From: Planctomycetota bacterium
Lineage (GTDB): Bacteria > Planctomycetota > UBA1135 > GCA-002686595
Direction: 5' to 3'
Length of the DNA: 64,000 bases
NCBI GenBank assembly: GCA_020853575.1
Contig: JADYYP010000025.1
Coordinates: 1-64,000, forward strand
The position numbers and the translations under genes were made by a program. Below are positions 1 through 8,505 of this stretch, piece by piece; the first letter of the stretch is position 1, and each line of letters opens with the position of its first letter. A model generated the notes under the pieces. The model had not been told where the DNA came from and did not search any database. It saw nothing but the letters and a program-made list of their open reading frames with translations.

Positions 1-204
1 GGGTGGCAAGAGCGGCTCTATGCGTCGCCAGAGCGCGTCAGGTACGTCGAAGAAGTCCTTGGGCATGGACCTCAACAAAGCATATCCGAACACCGGTTAA
101 AAGAGGTTTTAGGACGTGCTCTAAATCATCCTTCATGTCGCGCACATGAACGACGTTTCAGTGTTTCGAAGGCGCTGAAGCGACTTGAATGCGGCCCTAC
201 GTGA
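1..204 (+). CDS. 3' end of an unrecognised protein (partial)
   Basis: The frame is open from the first base of the window to a TGA at 202-204, giving 67 residues that look like the charged C-terminal tail of a soluble protein (RYVEEVLG, SEHRLKEVLGRA). Codon use differs sharply from every other gene here: AT-ending codons such as ATA, TTA, GTT, CTA and AAT appear in a genome that nearly always ends codons in G or C. That fits recent acquisition or a decaying mobile gene. The start lies outside the window and I cannot name a family. It could also be non-coding AT-richer sequence that happens to stay open. Confidence 0.4.
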   Translation, partial: GWQERLYASPERVRYVEEVLGHGPQQSISEHRLKEVLGRALNHPSCRAHERRFSVSKALKRLECGPT

Positions 205-268
205 GTCGAGGCCGCGCGGCGTTGGGGAACGCGCGCCGACTCTCCGACCTGCCGATCAAGGAGTCGTC

Positions 269-787
269 ATGCGCCGAATCTTGCCGTTGTTCGTGTTCTC
301 GTCGTCCCTGGCCCTCAGTGCTTGCGAGGCGCGTGAGAGCCACGCAGCGGAACCGAGTGAGGCTACTCCGCCGGCGCCGAGTCGTATTGAAGTGCCTCCT
401 ACCCAGCCCGCGCCAGTCACGGAGCCGCCTGCGACGGTGAGCGAGCCCGAGCCAGCTTCCGCGACGACAACGCAGCCAGCCTCGGAGGTTCCCGCGCAGG
501 ATGCGCTCGCGCAGGCGCAGCTGAGAGCCGAGGCACGCGTCGCGGCGTTGCGCAGCGCCGTGACCGAGACCTGCGACAAGATCGCCCAACTCGGCGAGAG
601 CGCCGCGCAGGAATTGAAGGACGCCAGCGCGGATCTCGGCAAGCGGTTGGCGGATGTCGAGCAACTCGGGACGCAGTTGCGGGACTCGACTGCGGAGACC
701 TGGACCGCGCTCGACCAGGGATTGGATGCGGCGGCCGACGAGCTCGACAACGTGCTCGCGACGACGAAGTCGAAGTTGCCGCGCTGA
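269..787 (+). CDS. Small coiled-coil lipoprotein
   Basis: This encodes a predicted 172-residue lipoprotein of unknown role. Residues 1-18 are a hydrophobic signal ending in the lipobox L-S-A-C, with Cys19 as the lipidated residue. A Pro/Thr/Glu-rich linker follows at about 25-80, then an Ala/Gln/Glu-rich helical segment from about 85 to the end with heptad-like spacing, consistent with a coiled coil. I chose the ATG at 269 because a strong AAGGAG lies at 258-263 and the signal peptide starts there. The frame is open upstream but has no signal there. The likely location is the periplasmic or outer-membrane face. A strong hairpin at 966-1004 lies well downstream. Confidence 0.75.
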   Translation: MRRILPLFVFSSSLALSACEARESHAAEPSEATPPAPSRIEVPPTQPAPVTEPPATVSEPEPASATTTQPASEVPAQDALAQAQLRAEARVAALRSAVTETCDKIAQLGESAAQELKDASADLGKRLADVEQLGTQLRDSTAETWTALDQGLDAAADELDNVLATTKSKLPR

Positions 788-965
788 CTCGACGTGCGCG
801 GGGAAGCTCGTTCGCGTTTCAGCGCGGCGACAGAACACTTCGGATGCGCGTCCAGCGAGTGCTGCGTTGGGCGCGTCGGCTGCTCTGTGCGAGCGCGACG
901 TCGCGGGATCAGGCAATCTCCCGCGGCGTCGTGCACGCTTTGACGCAGCGGCCGACCTATTGAAC

Positions 966-1004
966 AGCGCGGAGCTCGGCCCCTACGATCCCGAGCTCCG
1001 CGCT
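966..1004 (+). terminator. GC-rich hairpin terminator before the second lipoprotein
   Basis: A perfect 14-bp stem pairs 966-979 with 991-1004 around an 11-nt loop, followed by a weakly T-rich stretch (tccgttt). It probably ends transcription from the upstream lipoprotein gene. It lies 41 nt before the next start, so a 5'-leader role is the alternative. Confidence 0.6.
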
Positions 1005-1045
1005 TCCGTTTCGAGCGTGGGTGTCTCTTCCAAGAAGGAGTTTCG

Positions 1046-1339
1046 ATGAATTGCAAGTGGATCGCGCCCGTGGTCGCTCTGGCCCTGTGCACTTCGTGTG
1101 TGGGCATGCGCCAAGCCGAAGGACAGTTCACCGTCCACGCCGAGAGCTTCCGCATCGTCGGTTTCGCCATTCCGGGCGACGACCAAGCGGCTGCCGCGAA
1201 GATGGTGAAGGACCAGTTCCCCAACGCGACACAGGTCTCTTCGCACTCGACGAGCGCCGATTGGACCTCGTTCTGGGGCGTGCTCGGCAACATCATCGGC
1301 CTGCACCAAACCACGATCTCCGGCAAGACCGGTTCGTGA
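1046..1339 (+). CDS. Small lipoprotein with a DWTSFWGVLGNIIG-type tail
   Basis: This 97-residue exported protein has a basic-hydrophobic signal and a lipobox-like C-T-S-C around residues 15-18. The mature part is about 80 residues and ends in a conserved-looking block, D-W-T-S-F-W-G-V-L-G-N-I-I-G. I recall similar blocks in short hypothetical lipoproteins of planctomycetes and other bacteria, but no function. The start is supported by AAGGAG about 8 nt upstream. It is flanked by strong hairpins at 966-1004 and 1383-1419, so it is probably monocistronic. Confidence 0.8.
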   Translation: MNCKWIAPVVALALCTSCVGMRQAEGQFTVHAESFRIVGFAIPGDDQAAAAKMVKDQFPNATQVSSHSTSADWTSFWGVLGNIIGLHQTTISGKTGS

Positions 1340-1382
1340 TGCCGTGAGGATTGCGGGGCCCACGGGGTCTCGGAGTTGTCGA

Positions 1383-1419
1383 GCGGACCGCTGCGCGTTG
1401 ATCTCGCGCCGCGGTCCGC
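1383..1419 (+). terminator. Hairpin terminator after the second lipoprotein
   Basis: Segment 1383-1397 pairs with 1405-1419 (9 bp, one mismatch, 5 bp) around a 7-nt loop. There is no U-tract. It sits in the gap between the stop at 1339 and the start at 1576. Confidence 0.5.
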
Positions 1420-1575
1420 GTGCTCGAGGGCGCGCGACGTGCGCGCGAGTCCCGCCCGCAGCTCGTGGCTCGCCAGCATGCGCCGACCGGCCGCGCCAGC
1501 GTGCTCGCTTCGTGTCCGCGGCCAGCCGACTCGCGCTCCGCGCGCGCTAGACTCCGCGCACGGAGGGGATTGCAC

Positions 1576-3759
1576 ATGGACGCGGTCAAGATCTTCGAGC
1601 TCGTTGGCGCGCTCGTGTTGGGCTCCGCGGTGGCGCTGGCGCAAGCCCCCTCGGGCGAGCGCTTCGACGAGTCGTTGCGGCTTGCCAAGCGCGGCTACGA
1701 CGAGGCACTGACCGCGTTGCGGCGTGACCTGATCGCGGACTTGCGCAGGCAGAGCGACGCGCTCGATCCGAACGAGCCGCGCTATCGCGAGTCGTTGCGC
1801 ACGCTCGATGCGCGCCGCGACGAGCTCGAGCGCCGCGGACGCTGGGGGCCGAGCCCGAGCGAAGCCGCCTTCGACGAACGCCTGCTGCAAACCCGCGAGA
1901 AGCTGACGCGGGCCTACGACGGGACCTTGTCTCTCGCCAAGCTCCAGGGAGTGCCAGCGAGCGCCGTGCTCGCGCTCGACGCCGAGCGCCGCGCCTTCGC
2001 GTACGCGTCACACCTCGCGAGCTGGCGTGAGGTCGAGCTCGCCGGCCTCGCGGGCGAAGACGATCTGCATTGGCGGGCTCTCGGCGGATACCTGCGCAGT
2101 CCCCCGGCCGTGGCTTCGAACGACAGCGCGTTGGCCTTGAGCGTGCCCGACCCGCGCGACGGTGACCCGTGGTTCCAAGTCGAGCTCGAGCTACTGCTGG
2201 TCGAGGGCGCGGGCTTTCGCGTGCGCACCTTCGACCGCGAGCGGCGGCCACTCGAGGCACACATCGAGCGCTCCGCGTTCGACACGGCGCTGAAGTCGAA
2301 GTCGGCCGGCGCGGATGGAGTCTGGCTGCGCGCGACCGTGCAGGATGCGCCGAAGGACCTGCGCTGGCACGCGCGCTGGGATCTCGCGGAGCGCAGCATC
2401 TTGCAACGCGACGGCGACGCAACGGCTGGCGACCGCGAGCGCTGGCCCGCGCCCGAGGAGGCCGCGACTTGGTTGGTCGTCACTCCCGATCCGGGCGCGG
2501 TGGTGCAGCTCTTCGCGCTGCGTTGGCGCGAGCTGTCGCCCGCGGATCTGCGCGCAAGCAAGCCGACGCGCAAGGCCGAGCCTGCCTCGGGCGACGCCAG
2601 GGAGGAACGCCCGGCGAAGGACGCCCTGGACACGAGCACGCCCGTTGCTCCCACGCCGAAGGCTCGCTCGGCGAAGCCCAAGCCGATCAACACGCCCCAG
2701 AGTGCGCTCGACGCGGCGCGCGAGTGGTTGGCGGCGCACCAATCCGCGGACGGGTCGTGGGATTGCGATGGATTCGCCGAGAACTGCGCACACCAGACCG
2801 ACGGCGATTCGACGTGCACCGGTCCAGGTTTGGCTGTCAACGATGTTGGTGTCACGGGCTTGGCGGTGCTCGCGTTGAGCTCCGCGCATGACGGTTCTCG
2901 ACTTCCGCCATTCGCTGACCCCATTCAGCGCGGATCGGCCTGGCTCTCGAATTCACAGGATCCGGACTTGGGGAGTTTTGGGGAGCCGCGAGGCGCGCAG
3001 CTCAACTACAGCCAGTCAATCGCGATCATGTCGTTGATTGACGTTCGCAAGATGCGTGGTGATGTCTCTTTGGATCCGGTGATCCGGCGGGGCGTCGAGT
3101 TTCTGCAGATGGCGCGCAATCCGTACGGTGCATGGCGATACGACTATCCACCGACCGGCGACAGCGACACGTCGGTCACCGCGTGGGCGCTGCGCGCTCT
3201 GATCTCAGCGAGAGCGCTCGGGGTGCCCATCGATTCCAACGCGTTCGAGGACGGGTTGACCTTCCTGCGAGACGTCGTCTGCGACTCGAGCACGGGGCGC
3301 TACGGGTACGACAGCATCGGCAGCCCAAGCAATCGGATCCGCTCCGGCAAGCGAACCGATCCTGCGATCGTCAACGAGCGCTTTGACCCCTACCTCGGTG
3401 AGGCGCTGACTGCAGCAGCCGTCACGTGTCGCTTGCTTCTCGGGGAGTCGCCCAAGAACCCTGAGATCGAGAAGAGCCTGCAACTGATCGCGAGCAAGCC
3501 CCCCGCATGGAGCCCAAACGCCGGGAACGTCGACTTCTACTACTGGTACTACGGAACACTGGCCCTGCGCTCGAGCAAGAACAAGAACCTGTGGTCGAAG
3601 TGGCGCGCTCTCGCCATCGACGCGCTGACCGAGGGACAGATCAAGGAGGATGGCGCGCGCGGTTCGTGGAACCCCGCGCAGGACTGTTGGGGCGGCTGTG
3701 GAGGGCGGGTCTACTCGACCTCGCTCGCCTGTCTCACGCTGCACGAGCTCTTGCGCTGA
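1576..3759 (+). CDS. Exported protein with a prenyltransferase/squalene-oxidase-type repeat domain
   Basis: The protein has 727 residues. Residues 1-23 form a signal peptide ending in A-Q-A. A Glu/Arg-rich helical region follows (about 25-110), then a divergent middle region, a Lys/Pro/Ala linker (about 325-370), and from about 372 a domain with alpha/alpha-barrel repeat motifs such as W-L-A-A-H-Q-S-A-D-G-S-W-D. These resemble the prenyltransferase/squalene-oxidase repeats common in large planctomycete exported proteins. The role there is unknown; terpene cyclisation should not be assumed, because I see no DxDD or DCTAE motif. The ATG at 1576 follows GGAGGGG, and a TAGACT -10-like box lies at 1549-1554. 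The frame is also open upstream to 1420 without a better signal. It converges on the acyl-CoA ligase gene with a 30-nt gap. Confidence 0.8.
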   Translation: MDAVKIFELVGALVLGSAVALAQAPSGERFDESLRLAKRGYDEALTALRRDLIADLRRQSDALDPNEPRYRESLRTLDARRDELERRGRWGPSPSEAAFDERLLQTREKLTRAYDGTLSLAKLQGVPASAVLALDAERRAFAYASHLASWREVELAGLAGEDDLHWRALGGYLRSPPAVASNDSALALSVPDPRDGDPWFQVELELLLVEGAGFRVRTFDRERRPLEAHIERSAFDTALKSKSAGADGVWLRATVQDAPKDLRWHARWDLAERSILQRDGDATAGDRERWPAPEEAATWLVVTPDPGAVVQLFALRWRELSPADLRASKPTRKAEPASGDAREERPAKDALDTSTPVAPTPKARSAKPKPINTPQSALDAAREWLAAHQSADGSWDCDGFAENCAHQTDGDSTCTGPGLAVNDVGVTGLAVLALSSAHDGSRLPPFADPIQRGSAWLSNSQDPDLGSFGEPRGAQLNYSQSIAIMSLIDVRKMRGDVSLDPVIRRGVEFLQMARNPYGAWRYDYPPTGDSDTSVTAWALRALISARALGVPIDSNAFEDGLTFLRDVVCDSSTGRYGYDSIGSPSNRIRSGKRTDPAIVNERFDPYLGEALTAAAVTCRLLLGESPKNPEIEKSLQLIASKPPAWSPNAGNVDFYYWYYGTLALRSSKNKNLWSKWRALAIDALTEGQIKEDGARGSWNPAQDCWGGCGGRVYSTSLACLTLHELLR

Positions 3760-3789
3760 GCGCGCGCCGCGGGTCGTCGCCGCCGGCGC

Positions 3790-5343
3790 TCAGCTCTCGT
3801 GCAGCGCGCGCTCGCGCAGCAGCCGCTTTTGGATCTTGGCGGTGCCGGTCTTGGGGAGCTCGGCGTGGAATTCGACGCGACGCGGGCACTTGTAGTGCGT
3901 CAAGCGCTCGCGGCAGAAGTCGATCAGCTCGCGCTCCGTCGCCCGTGCGCCGCCGCGCAGCGCGACCGCGGCGCATACCGCTTCGCCCCAGTCCGCGTCG
4001 GGAAGGCCGAACACCGCGGCCTCGAGGACCGCGGGGTGCTCGTAGAGCACGTGCTCGACTTCCGTCGAGTACACCTTCTCGCCGCCGCTGATGATCATGT
4101 CCTTCTTGCGGTCGACGATCTGCAGATAGCCCTCGGCGTCGATCGTGGCCAAGTCTCCCGTGCACAGCCAGCCGTCGACGAAGGCGCGCGCGGTCTCCTC
4201 GGGGCGCTTCCAATAGCCCGGCGTCACCGTCGGCCCGCGCGCGCGGATCTCGCCGACACTGCGGCCGTCACGTGCCACGGGGCGTCCATCGTCGCCGACG
4301 ACCTCGAGCTCGACCGCCAGGAACGCGCGGCCGGTTTTCGCGCGGTAGTGGAACTGCTCCTCGGCTGGCAGCGTCGCGAGGTGCGGCTTGAGCAGGCTCA
4401 GCGTGAGGTACGGGCTGGTCTCGGTCATGCCGTAGGTCTGAACGTACTCGCAGCGGAACACGCGCATGATCTCGCGCACCACTTCGGGCGCGATCGGAGC
4501 TCCGCCGGAGAGGATGCGCCGCATGCTCGTCATGTCGCGCTGCGCCGCGCCCGGGAAGCGCACCAGTCGATTGAGCATCGTCGGGATCAAGTTGGTGATC
4601 GTGACGCGCTCGCGCTCGATCGCGTTGAAGACCGCCTGTTCCTCGAACTTCGCCAGCATCACGTGCCGGCCGCCGACCCAGGTGATGGCGAACGTCGCCC
4701 ATGCGTCGGCGAGGTGGAACATCGGCGCGACGTGGGCCCACGCGTCCGAAGCGTCGAGTCCGAGCTCGGCCACGGTCGCCAGCGCATGCAGCCACACGTT
4801 CGCGTGCGTCAGCATCACGCCCTTGGGCTGGCCGGTGGTCCCGCTGGTGTAGTAGAGCTGCGCGATCGCGTCCGGGGCGACGCTCGCCGCGGGTGTGCCG
4901 CGCGGCGCGGTCGCGAGCGCATGCTGGTAGTCGACACCGACCGCGCCGGCGGGAGCGGGCCCGAGCCAAATCACATGCTCGAATGGCGCTGCCGCGATGA
5001 GCTCGCTCGCGCGCTCGGCGAGCGTCGGACCCGCGAGCAGCACGCGCGCTCCCGCGTCGCCGACGATGAACACCAACTCGTGCAGCGCCAGACGGATGTT
5101 GAGCGGGCACAGCACCGCGCCCAGCTCGGCGCAGGCGAAGTAGGTCTCGAGGTGGGCCAGCGAATTGACCTCGAGGCAGGCGACCCGCGTCCCGATTCCG
5201 ACACCACGCGCCTCCAGGGCCGCCGCCAGGGAGCGCACGCGGGCGGCCAATTCGCGGTAGGAAACCCGCTTGGCGCCATCGACAACCGCGATTTGGTCGG
5301 GGTAGAGGGCCTCGGCGCGGGCCAGGATGGTGGCGAGCTGCAT
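3790..5343 (-). CDS. Acyl-CoA ligase (AMP-forming, fatty-acid type)
   Basis: This 517-residue class I adenylate-forming enzyme activates a carboxylic acid, probably a fatty acid, to its CoA thioester through an acyl-AMP. Visible signatures are the P-loop-like YYTSGTTGQPKG (about 165-176), YGMTETSP (about 300), the ATP/ribose-binding TGDL (about 395), the hinge region DRKKDMIISGGEKVY, and the C-terminal catalytic Lys in K-T-G-T-A-K near 505. The length is normal for medium/long-chain acyl-CoA synthetases. I chose the ATG at 5343 (MQLATILARAE) because the family begins about there. A longer in-frame start at 5409 adds an Arg/Ala-rich stretch unlike the family. It is divergent from the RRM gene. 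Confidence 0.92.
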   Translation of the reverse strand: MQLATILARAEALYPDQIAVVDGAKRVSYRELAARVRSLAAALEARGVGIGTRVACLEVNSLAHLETYFACAELGAVLCPLNIRLALHELVFIVGDAGARVLLAGPTLAERASELIAAAPFEHVIWLGPAPAGAVGVDYQHALATAPRGTPAASVAPDAIAQLYYTSGTTGQPKGVMLTHANVWLHALATVAELGLDASDAWAHVAPMFHLADAWATFAITWVGGRHVMLAKFEEQAVFNAIERERVTITNLIPTMLNRLVRFPGAAQRDMTSMRRILSGGAPIAPEVVREIMRVFRCEYVQTYGMTETSPYLTLSLLKPHLATLPAEEQFHYRAKTGRAFLAVELEVVGDDGRPVARDGRSVGEIRARGPTVTPGYWKRPEETARAFVDGWLCTGDLATIDAEGYLQIVDRKKDMIISGGEKVYSTEVEHVLYEHPAVLEAAVFGLPDADWGEAVCAAVALRGGARATERELIDFCRERLTHYKCPRRVEFHAELPKTGTAKIQKRLLRERALHES

Positions 5344-5410
5344 GCGGTTCGAAGCCTGGCTGCGAGCGCTGGCAGGCGGGCATCGGGCCCGCGAAAGATG
5401 ACCCAGCACC

Positions 5411-5440
5411 GTAGCGCCCCCCTTCGGGTCTCGCTACCCT
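5411..5440 (+). promoter_or_regulatory. Hairpin with UUCG loop overlapping a -10-like TACCCT, between divergent genes
   Basis: GTAGCG (5411-5416) pairs with CGCTAC (5432-5437), and an inner CC-UUCG-GG sits in the loop region. TACCCT at 5435-5440 resembles the TAnnnT boxes near other starts in this window. If used, it would give the RRM gene an ~80-nt leader. The assignment is speculative. Confidence 0.25.
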
Positions 5441-5526
5441 GACCGCGCTTCCTTTTGGTTGTTCGTGCCGTTGACCTTGGACGGAACTGGGGTGCGCGCG
5501 AGCAGGAAGGTCGATTCTCAAGGACA

Positions 5527-6000
5527 ATGGGTACGAAGCTCTACGTTGGAAATCTGAATTTCAAGACCACCGAAAACACCCTGCGCTCGGCGTTCGAAAA
5601 CGGCGGACGCAAGGTGACCGAAGTGGCGATCGTCACGGACAAGATGACGGGCAAGCCGCGCGGCTTTGCGTTCGTTCGCATGGGCACCCCGGAAGATGCT
5701 GCTGCAGCGATCCAAGAACTGAACGGCGCCGAAATCGACGGCCGTCCGCTGCGCGTGAACGAAGCTGAAGACCGTCCGCCGCAACGCGGCGGTGGCGGCT
5801 TCGGCGGCGGTGGCGGTGGTCGCGGTGGCTACGGCGGTGGCGGCGGCGGCGGTGGCCGTGGCGGCTACGGTGGTGGCGGCGGCGGCGGTGGCCGCGGTGG
5901 CTACGGTGGCGGCGGCGGTCGTGAAGACCGCGGCGGCGGCGGCTACCGCGATCGCGGCGGCCGCGACGAAGGCGGCGGTTGGCGCGACGAGCGCTACTAA
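5527..6000 (+). CDS. Glycine-rich RRM RNA-binding protein
   Basis: The 157-residue protein has one RNA-recognition motif and a glycine-rich tail, the architecture of cyanobacterial Rbp and plant GRP proteins, which bind single-stranded RNA and are often cold-induced. RNP2 is LYVGNL (residues 5-10) and RNP1 is R-G-F-A-F-V (45-50), so both aromatic RNA-stacking positions are present. Residues 88-157 consist of G(n)RGGYGG units, then an Arg/Asp/Gly tail. The ATG at 5527 directly precedes the first beta strand; upstream in-frame codons do not resemble the family. It is followed by a strong terminator. A second RRM protein is encoded at 35895-36389. Confidence 0.93.
   Translation: MGTKLYVGNLNFKTTENTLRSAFENGGRKVTEVAIVTDKMTGKPRGFAFVRMGTPEDAAAAIQELNGAEIDGRPLRVNEAEDRPPQRGGGGFGGGGGGRGGYGGGGGGGGRGGYGGGGGGGGRGGYGGGGGREDRGGGGYRDRGGRDEGGGWRDERY
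5791..5935 (+). repeat. In-frame GGC/GGT-rich repeat coding the Gly-Arg-Tyr tail
   Basis: Several imperfect copies of a unit coding G-G-R-G-G-Y-G-G-G-G-G-G lie in the 3' half of the RRM gene. Synonymous GGC/GGT alternation differs between copies. Such tracts are prone to slippage, so tail length may vary between strains. Confidence 0.8.
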
Positions 6001-6020
6001 CCGTTCCAGATCGAATCTGC

Positions 6021-6054
6021 GCGGGCCGGTGGGGGTGATTCCCCGCCGGCCCGC
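6021..6054 (+). terminator. Terminator after the glycine-rich RRM gene
   Basis: A 14-bp stem with one G-U pair (6021-6034 with 6041-6054) encloses a 6-nt loop, 20 nt after the stop. The following bases (gctgttgtctc) are only mildly T-rich. Confidence 0.75.
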
Positions 6055-6166
6055 GCTGTTGTCTCCGCTCACCGCCTTGTCCGCGCGCTGGCGAGCGAGT
6101 GCTCTCGGGCGCGAGCACGTGCGACGCTCAGGGGGCGCGCCGCGAGCTGCTAACGTAGGCCCTCCC

Positions 6167-7735
6167 ATGCTCCACCGATTCGCCGCGCCGACGCTGCTGC
6201 TCTTCGTCGCACTCCCGCCGCTGTCCGCCGCTCGCCAGTCTCCGAGCGAGGCTCCGCTGACCGTGCCGCAAGTGCAAGACGCCCCCGCCGACGACAAGAG
6301 CGCGGGCGCTGCGAAAACCACGGACGACAAGCCGGCGCAGGAGTCGGTGACGCAGCACTCGCTCGTCATCGGTGGACAGAGCCTCGCGTACACCGCGCGC
6401 GCCGGGCGCATGACGCTCGCAACCGAGGCGGGCAAGGCCAAGGCCGAGGTGTTCTTCGTCGCCTACACCAAGGACGGCGAGGACGATCCCGCGCGCCGCA
6501 GCATCACGTTTTCGTTCAATGGCGGGCCTGGATCGTCGAGTGTCTGGCTGCACCTCGGCGCGCTCGGTCCCAAGCGCGTGAAGTTGGCGCCCGAGGGCTG
6601 GGCTCCGCCGCCGCCCTACGAGCTCGTGGACAACGAGTTCAGTTGGCTCGACGCGACCGACTTGGTGTTCATCGACCCCGTGACCACGGGCTACAGCCGC
6701 GCGGCCGAAGGCGAGGACGCGGCGCAGTTCCACGGCGTGACCCAAGACGTCGAGTGGGTGGCCGAGTTCATTCGCCTCTACACCACGCGCAACGAGCGCT
6801 GGGCGAGCCCCAAGTTCCTGGTCGGCGAAAGCTATGGCACGACGCGCGCGGCGGGGCTGGCCGGGCATCTGCAAGAGCGCCACGGGATGTACTTGAACGG
6901 CATCGTGCTCGTCAGCGCGATCCTCAACTTCCAGACGGCGCGCTTCGACGTCGGCAACGATCTGCCTTACGTGCTGTACCTCCCGAGCTACGCCGCGACG
7001 GCCTGGTACCACAAGCGAGTCGCACCGGACCTGCAGGGTGACCTGCGCGCGCTGCTCGCGGAAGTCGAGCGTTTCGCGATCGACGAGTACATGCCGGCCC
7101 TGGCCAAGGGCGATGCTCTGCGGCCCGAGGACCGCGAGCAGCTGATCACGCGCCTCGGCCGCTACACCGGGCTCTCGCTCGAGTACATCGAGCGCTGCAA
7201 TCTGCGCATCGAGCTCGGCCGCTTCTGCAAGGAGCTCCTGCGCGACCAGCGCCGCACCGTCGGCCGCCTCGACAGCCGCTTCAAGGGCATCGATCTCGAC
7301 GCCGCGGGAGAGCGCTGTGAGTACGACCCGAGCATGTCGGCGATCCTCGGTCCCTACACGGCGACGATGAACGACTACGTGCGGCGCACGCTCGGCTTCG
7401 AGAGCGACTTGCCCTACGAGATCCTCACCGGCCGCGTGCAACCCTGGAAGTTCGACCAGCAGAACCGCTACCTCAACGTCGCGGAGACGCTGCGCCAGGC
7501 GCTGACGCGCAACCCCGCGCTCAAGGTGTTCGTCGCCGCCGGCTACTACGATTTCGCGACGCCCTATTTCGCCGCCGAGTACACCGTGCGTCAGCTGCGG
7601 CTCGACCCCACGCTGCAACCCAACGTCGCGCTCTCGCACTACGAGGCCGGCCACATGATGTACATCCACGAGGGCGAGCTCGCGCGCTTCAAGAGCGAGG
7701 TGGCGAGCTTCATCAAAGGCACGTCGAACCGCTGA
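6167..7735 (+). CDS. Secreted serine carboxypeptidase-like protein (peptidase S10)
   Basis: The 522-residue exported protein of the S10 family removes C-terminal amino acids from peptides in characterised members. After a signal peptide (about 1-22) and a Pro/Ala/Asp linker come FNGGPGSSSVWLH (about 119-131), the oxyanion-side signature; GESYGTTRAAG with nucleophile Ser near 221; Asp in AAGYYDFATP near 463; and His in YEAGHMMY near 495. All three catalytic positions are present and the length is typical. The ATG at 6167 gives a clean signal peptide; the upstream open frame runs through the preceding terminator and is not credible. A TAACGT box at 6151-6156 lies close to the start. Confidence 0.93.
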   Translation: MLHRFAAPTLLLFVALPPLSAARQSPSEAPLTVPQVQDAPADDKSAGAAKTTDDKPAQESVTQHSLVIGGQSLAYTARAGRMTLATEAGKAKAEVFFVAYTKDGEDDPARRSITFSFNGGPGSSSVWLHLGALGPKRVKLAPEGWAPPPPYELVDNEFSWLDATDLVFIDPVTTGYSRAAEGEDAAQFHGVTQDVEWVAEFIRLYTTRNERWASPKFLVGESYGTTRAAGLAGHLQERHGMYLNGIVLVSAILNFQTARFDVGNDLPYVLYLPSYAATAWYHKRVAPDLQGDLRALLAEVERFAIDEYMPALAKGDALRPEDREQLITRLGRYTGLSLEYIERCNLRIELGRFCKELLRDQRRTVGRLDSRFKGIDLDAAGERCEYDPSMSAILGPYTATMNDYVRRTLGFESDLPYEILTGRVQPWKFDQQNRYLNVAETLRQALTRNPALKVFVAAGYYDFATPYFAAEYTVRQLRLDPTLQPNVALSHYEAGHMMYIHEGELARFKSEVASFIKGTSNR

Positions 7736-7743
7736 GCTGGCGC

Positions 7744-7766
7744 TCGCGCGATCGAGCCGCGCGCGA
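7744..7766 (+). terminator. Candidate hairpin after the S10 peptidase gene
   Basis: TCGCGCG (7744-7750) pairs with CGCGCGA (7760-7766) around a 9-nt loop, just after the stop. There is no U-tract, so the assignment is weak. Confidence 0.35.
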
Positions 7767-7960
7767 ACTCCAGGTTCCATGGCGAGCGCGCACTGTCAGC
7801 TTGGCGCCGATGCCGCCATTTTGGCGGAATCCTCGGCGTTTTCGGGCTTTTCTGGGCGATCCAGAGCTCGCGCGCGGCGCCTCGGACTCGGCACGTGCGT
7901 TGCCTTCGAGGCGCCGACGCCCGTGGTGCGAGGTCGCACCCGCGTCGAGGAGTTCACACC

Positions 7961-8443
7961 ATGAATCTGATTCCCTGGAGGCACCGCATCAACGTCCGTC
8001 CGCACGTTCCGTCCACGCTCGGCAGCGACCCGCTGCGCAGCGAGATGGACCGCATGCTCGAGCAGTTCTTCGGCGAGCCGCTCGCCTTCGATCTGGCTGG
8101 CGTCGCGGCCGGCGCGTGGACCATGCCGGTCGACGTCAGCGAAACCGCCGAGGCCTATCTCGTGCGCGCCGAGCTGCCCGGCCTCGATCCCAAGGACGTC
8201 GAGATCACGCTCAGCGAGGGCGTGCTGACGATCCAGGGCGAGAAGCGCGCGGAGACGCAAAGCGAGAACGAAGGGCGGCACGTCAGCGAGCGTCGCTTCG
8301 GCGCGTTCCGCCGCTCGTTCGTGCTCCCCAGCGCGGTCGACGAGAGCAAGGTCGTCGCTCGGCACGAGAACGGCGTGCTGCGCGTGGAGCTCGCCAAGCT
8401 CGCGCCGGTCAAGCCGCGCAAGATCGAGATCAAGGCGAGCTGA
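7961..8443 (+). CDS. Small heat-shock protein (Hsp20/alpha-crystallin family)
   Basis: This 160-residue ATP-independent holdase chaperone would bind unfolding cytosolic proteins. The N-terminal arm (1-50) carries the M-D-R-M-L-E-Q-F-F-G type segment. The alpha-crystallin domain spans about 52-150, with MPVDVSETAEAYLVRAELPG near its start and the conserved ENGVLRVELAK block near its end. The C-terminal tail ends K-I-E-I-K-A-S, containing the I-x-I motif used for oligomer assembly. The ATG at 7961 follows GAGGAG. The upstream gap contains a CCGCC-n5-GGCGG hairpin (7813-7827) that could be regulatory, but no consensus CIRCE is visible. It converges on the symporter gene. Confidence 0.95.
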   Translation: MNLIPWRHRINVRPHVPSTLGSDPLRSEMDRMLEQFFGEPLAFDLAGVAAGAWTMPVDVSETAEAYLVRAELPGLDPKDVEITLSEGVLTIQGEKRAETQSENEGRHVSERRFGAFRRSFVLPSAVDESKVVARHENGVLRVELAKLAPVKPRKIEIKAS

Positions 8444-8460
8444 CGCAACCGACCGCAGCA

Positions 8461-8498
8461 CTGCGCGCGGCGCCTCGAGCCGAGGTTGCCGCGCGCAG
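8461..8498. terminator. Bidirectional hairpin between Hsp20 and symporter genes
   Basis: An 11-bp stem (8461-8471 with 8488-8498) has a nested CCTC/GAGG inner stem and lies between two convergent stops. Confidence 0.65.
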
Positions 8499-8505
8499 CG
8501 CGCTG

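Noticed and set aside
1576..3759. Active squalene-hopene or related cyclase
   Set aside because: The repeat domain lacks the acidic catalytic motif and carries a signal peptide, so cyclase activity is unlikely.
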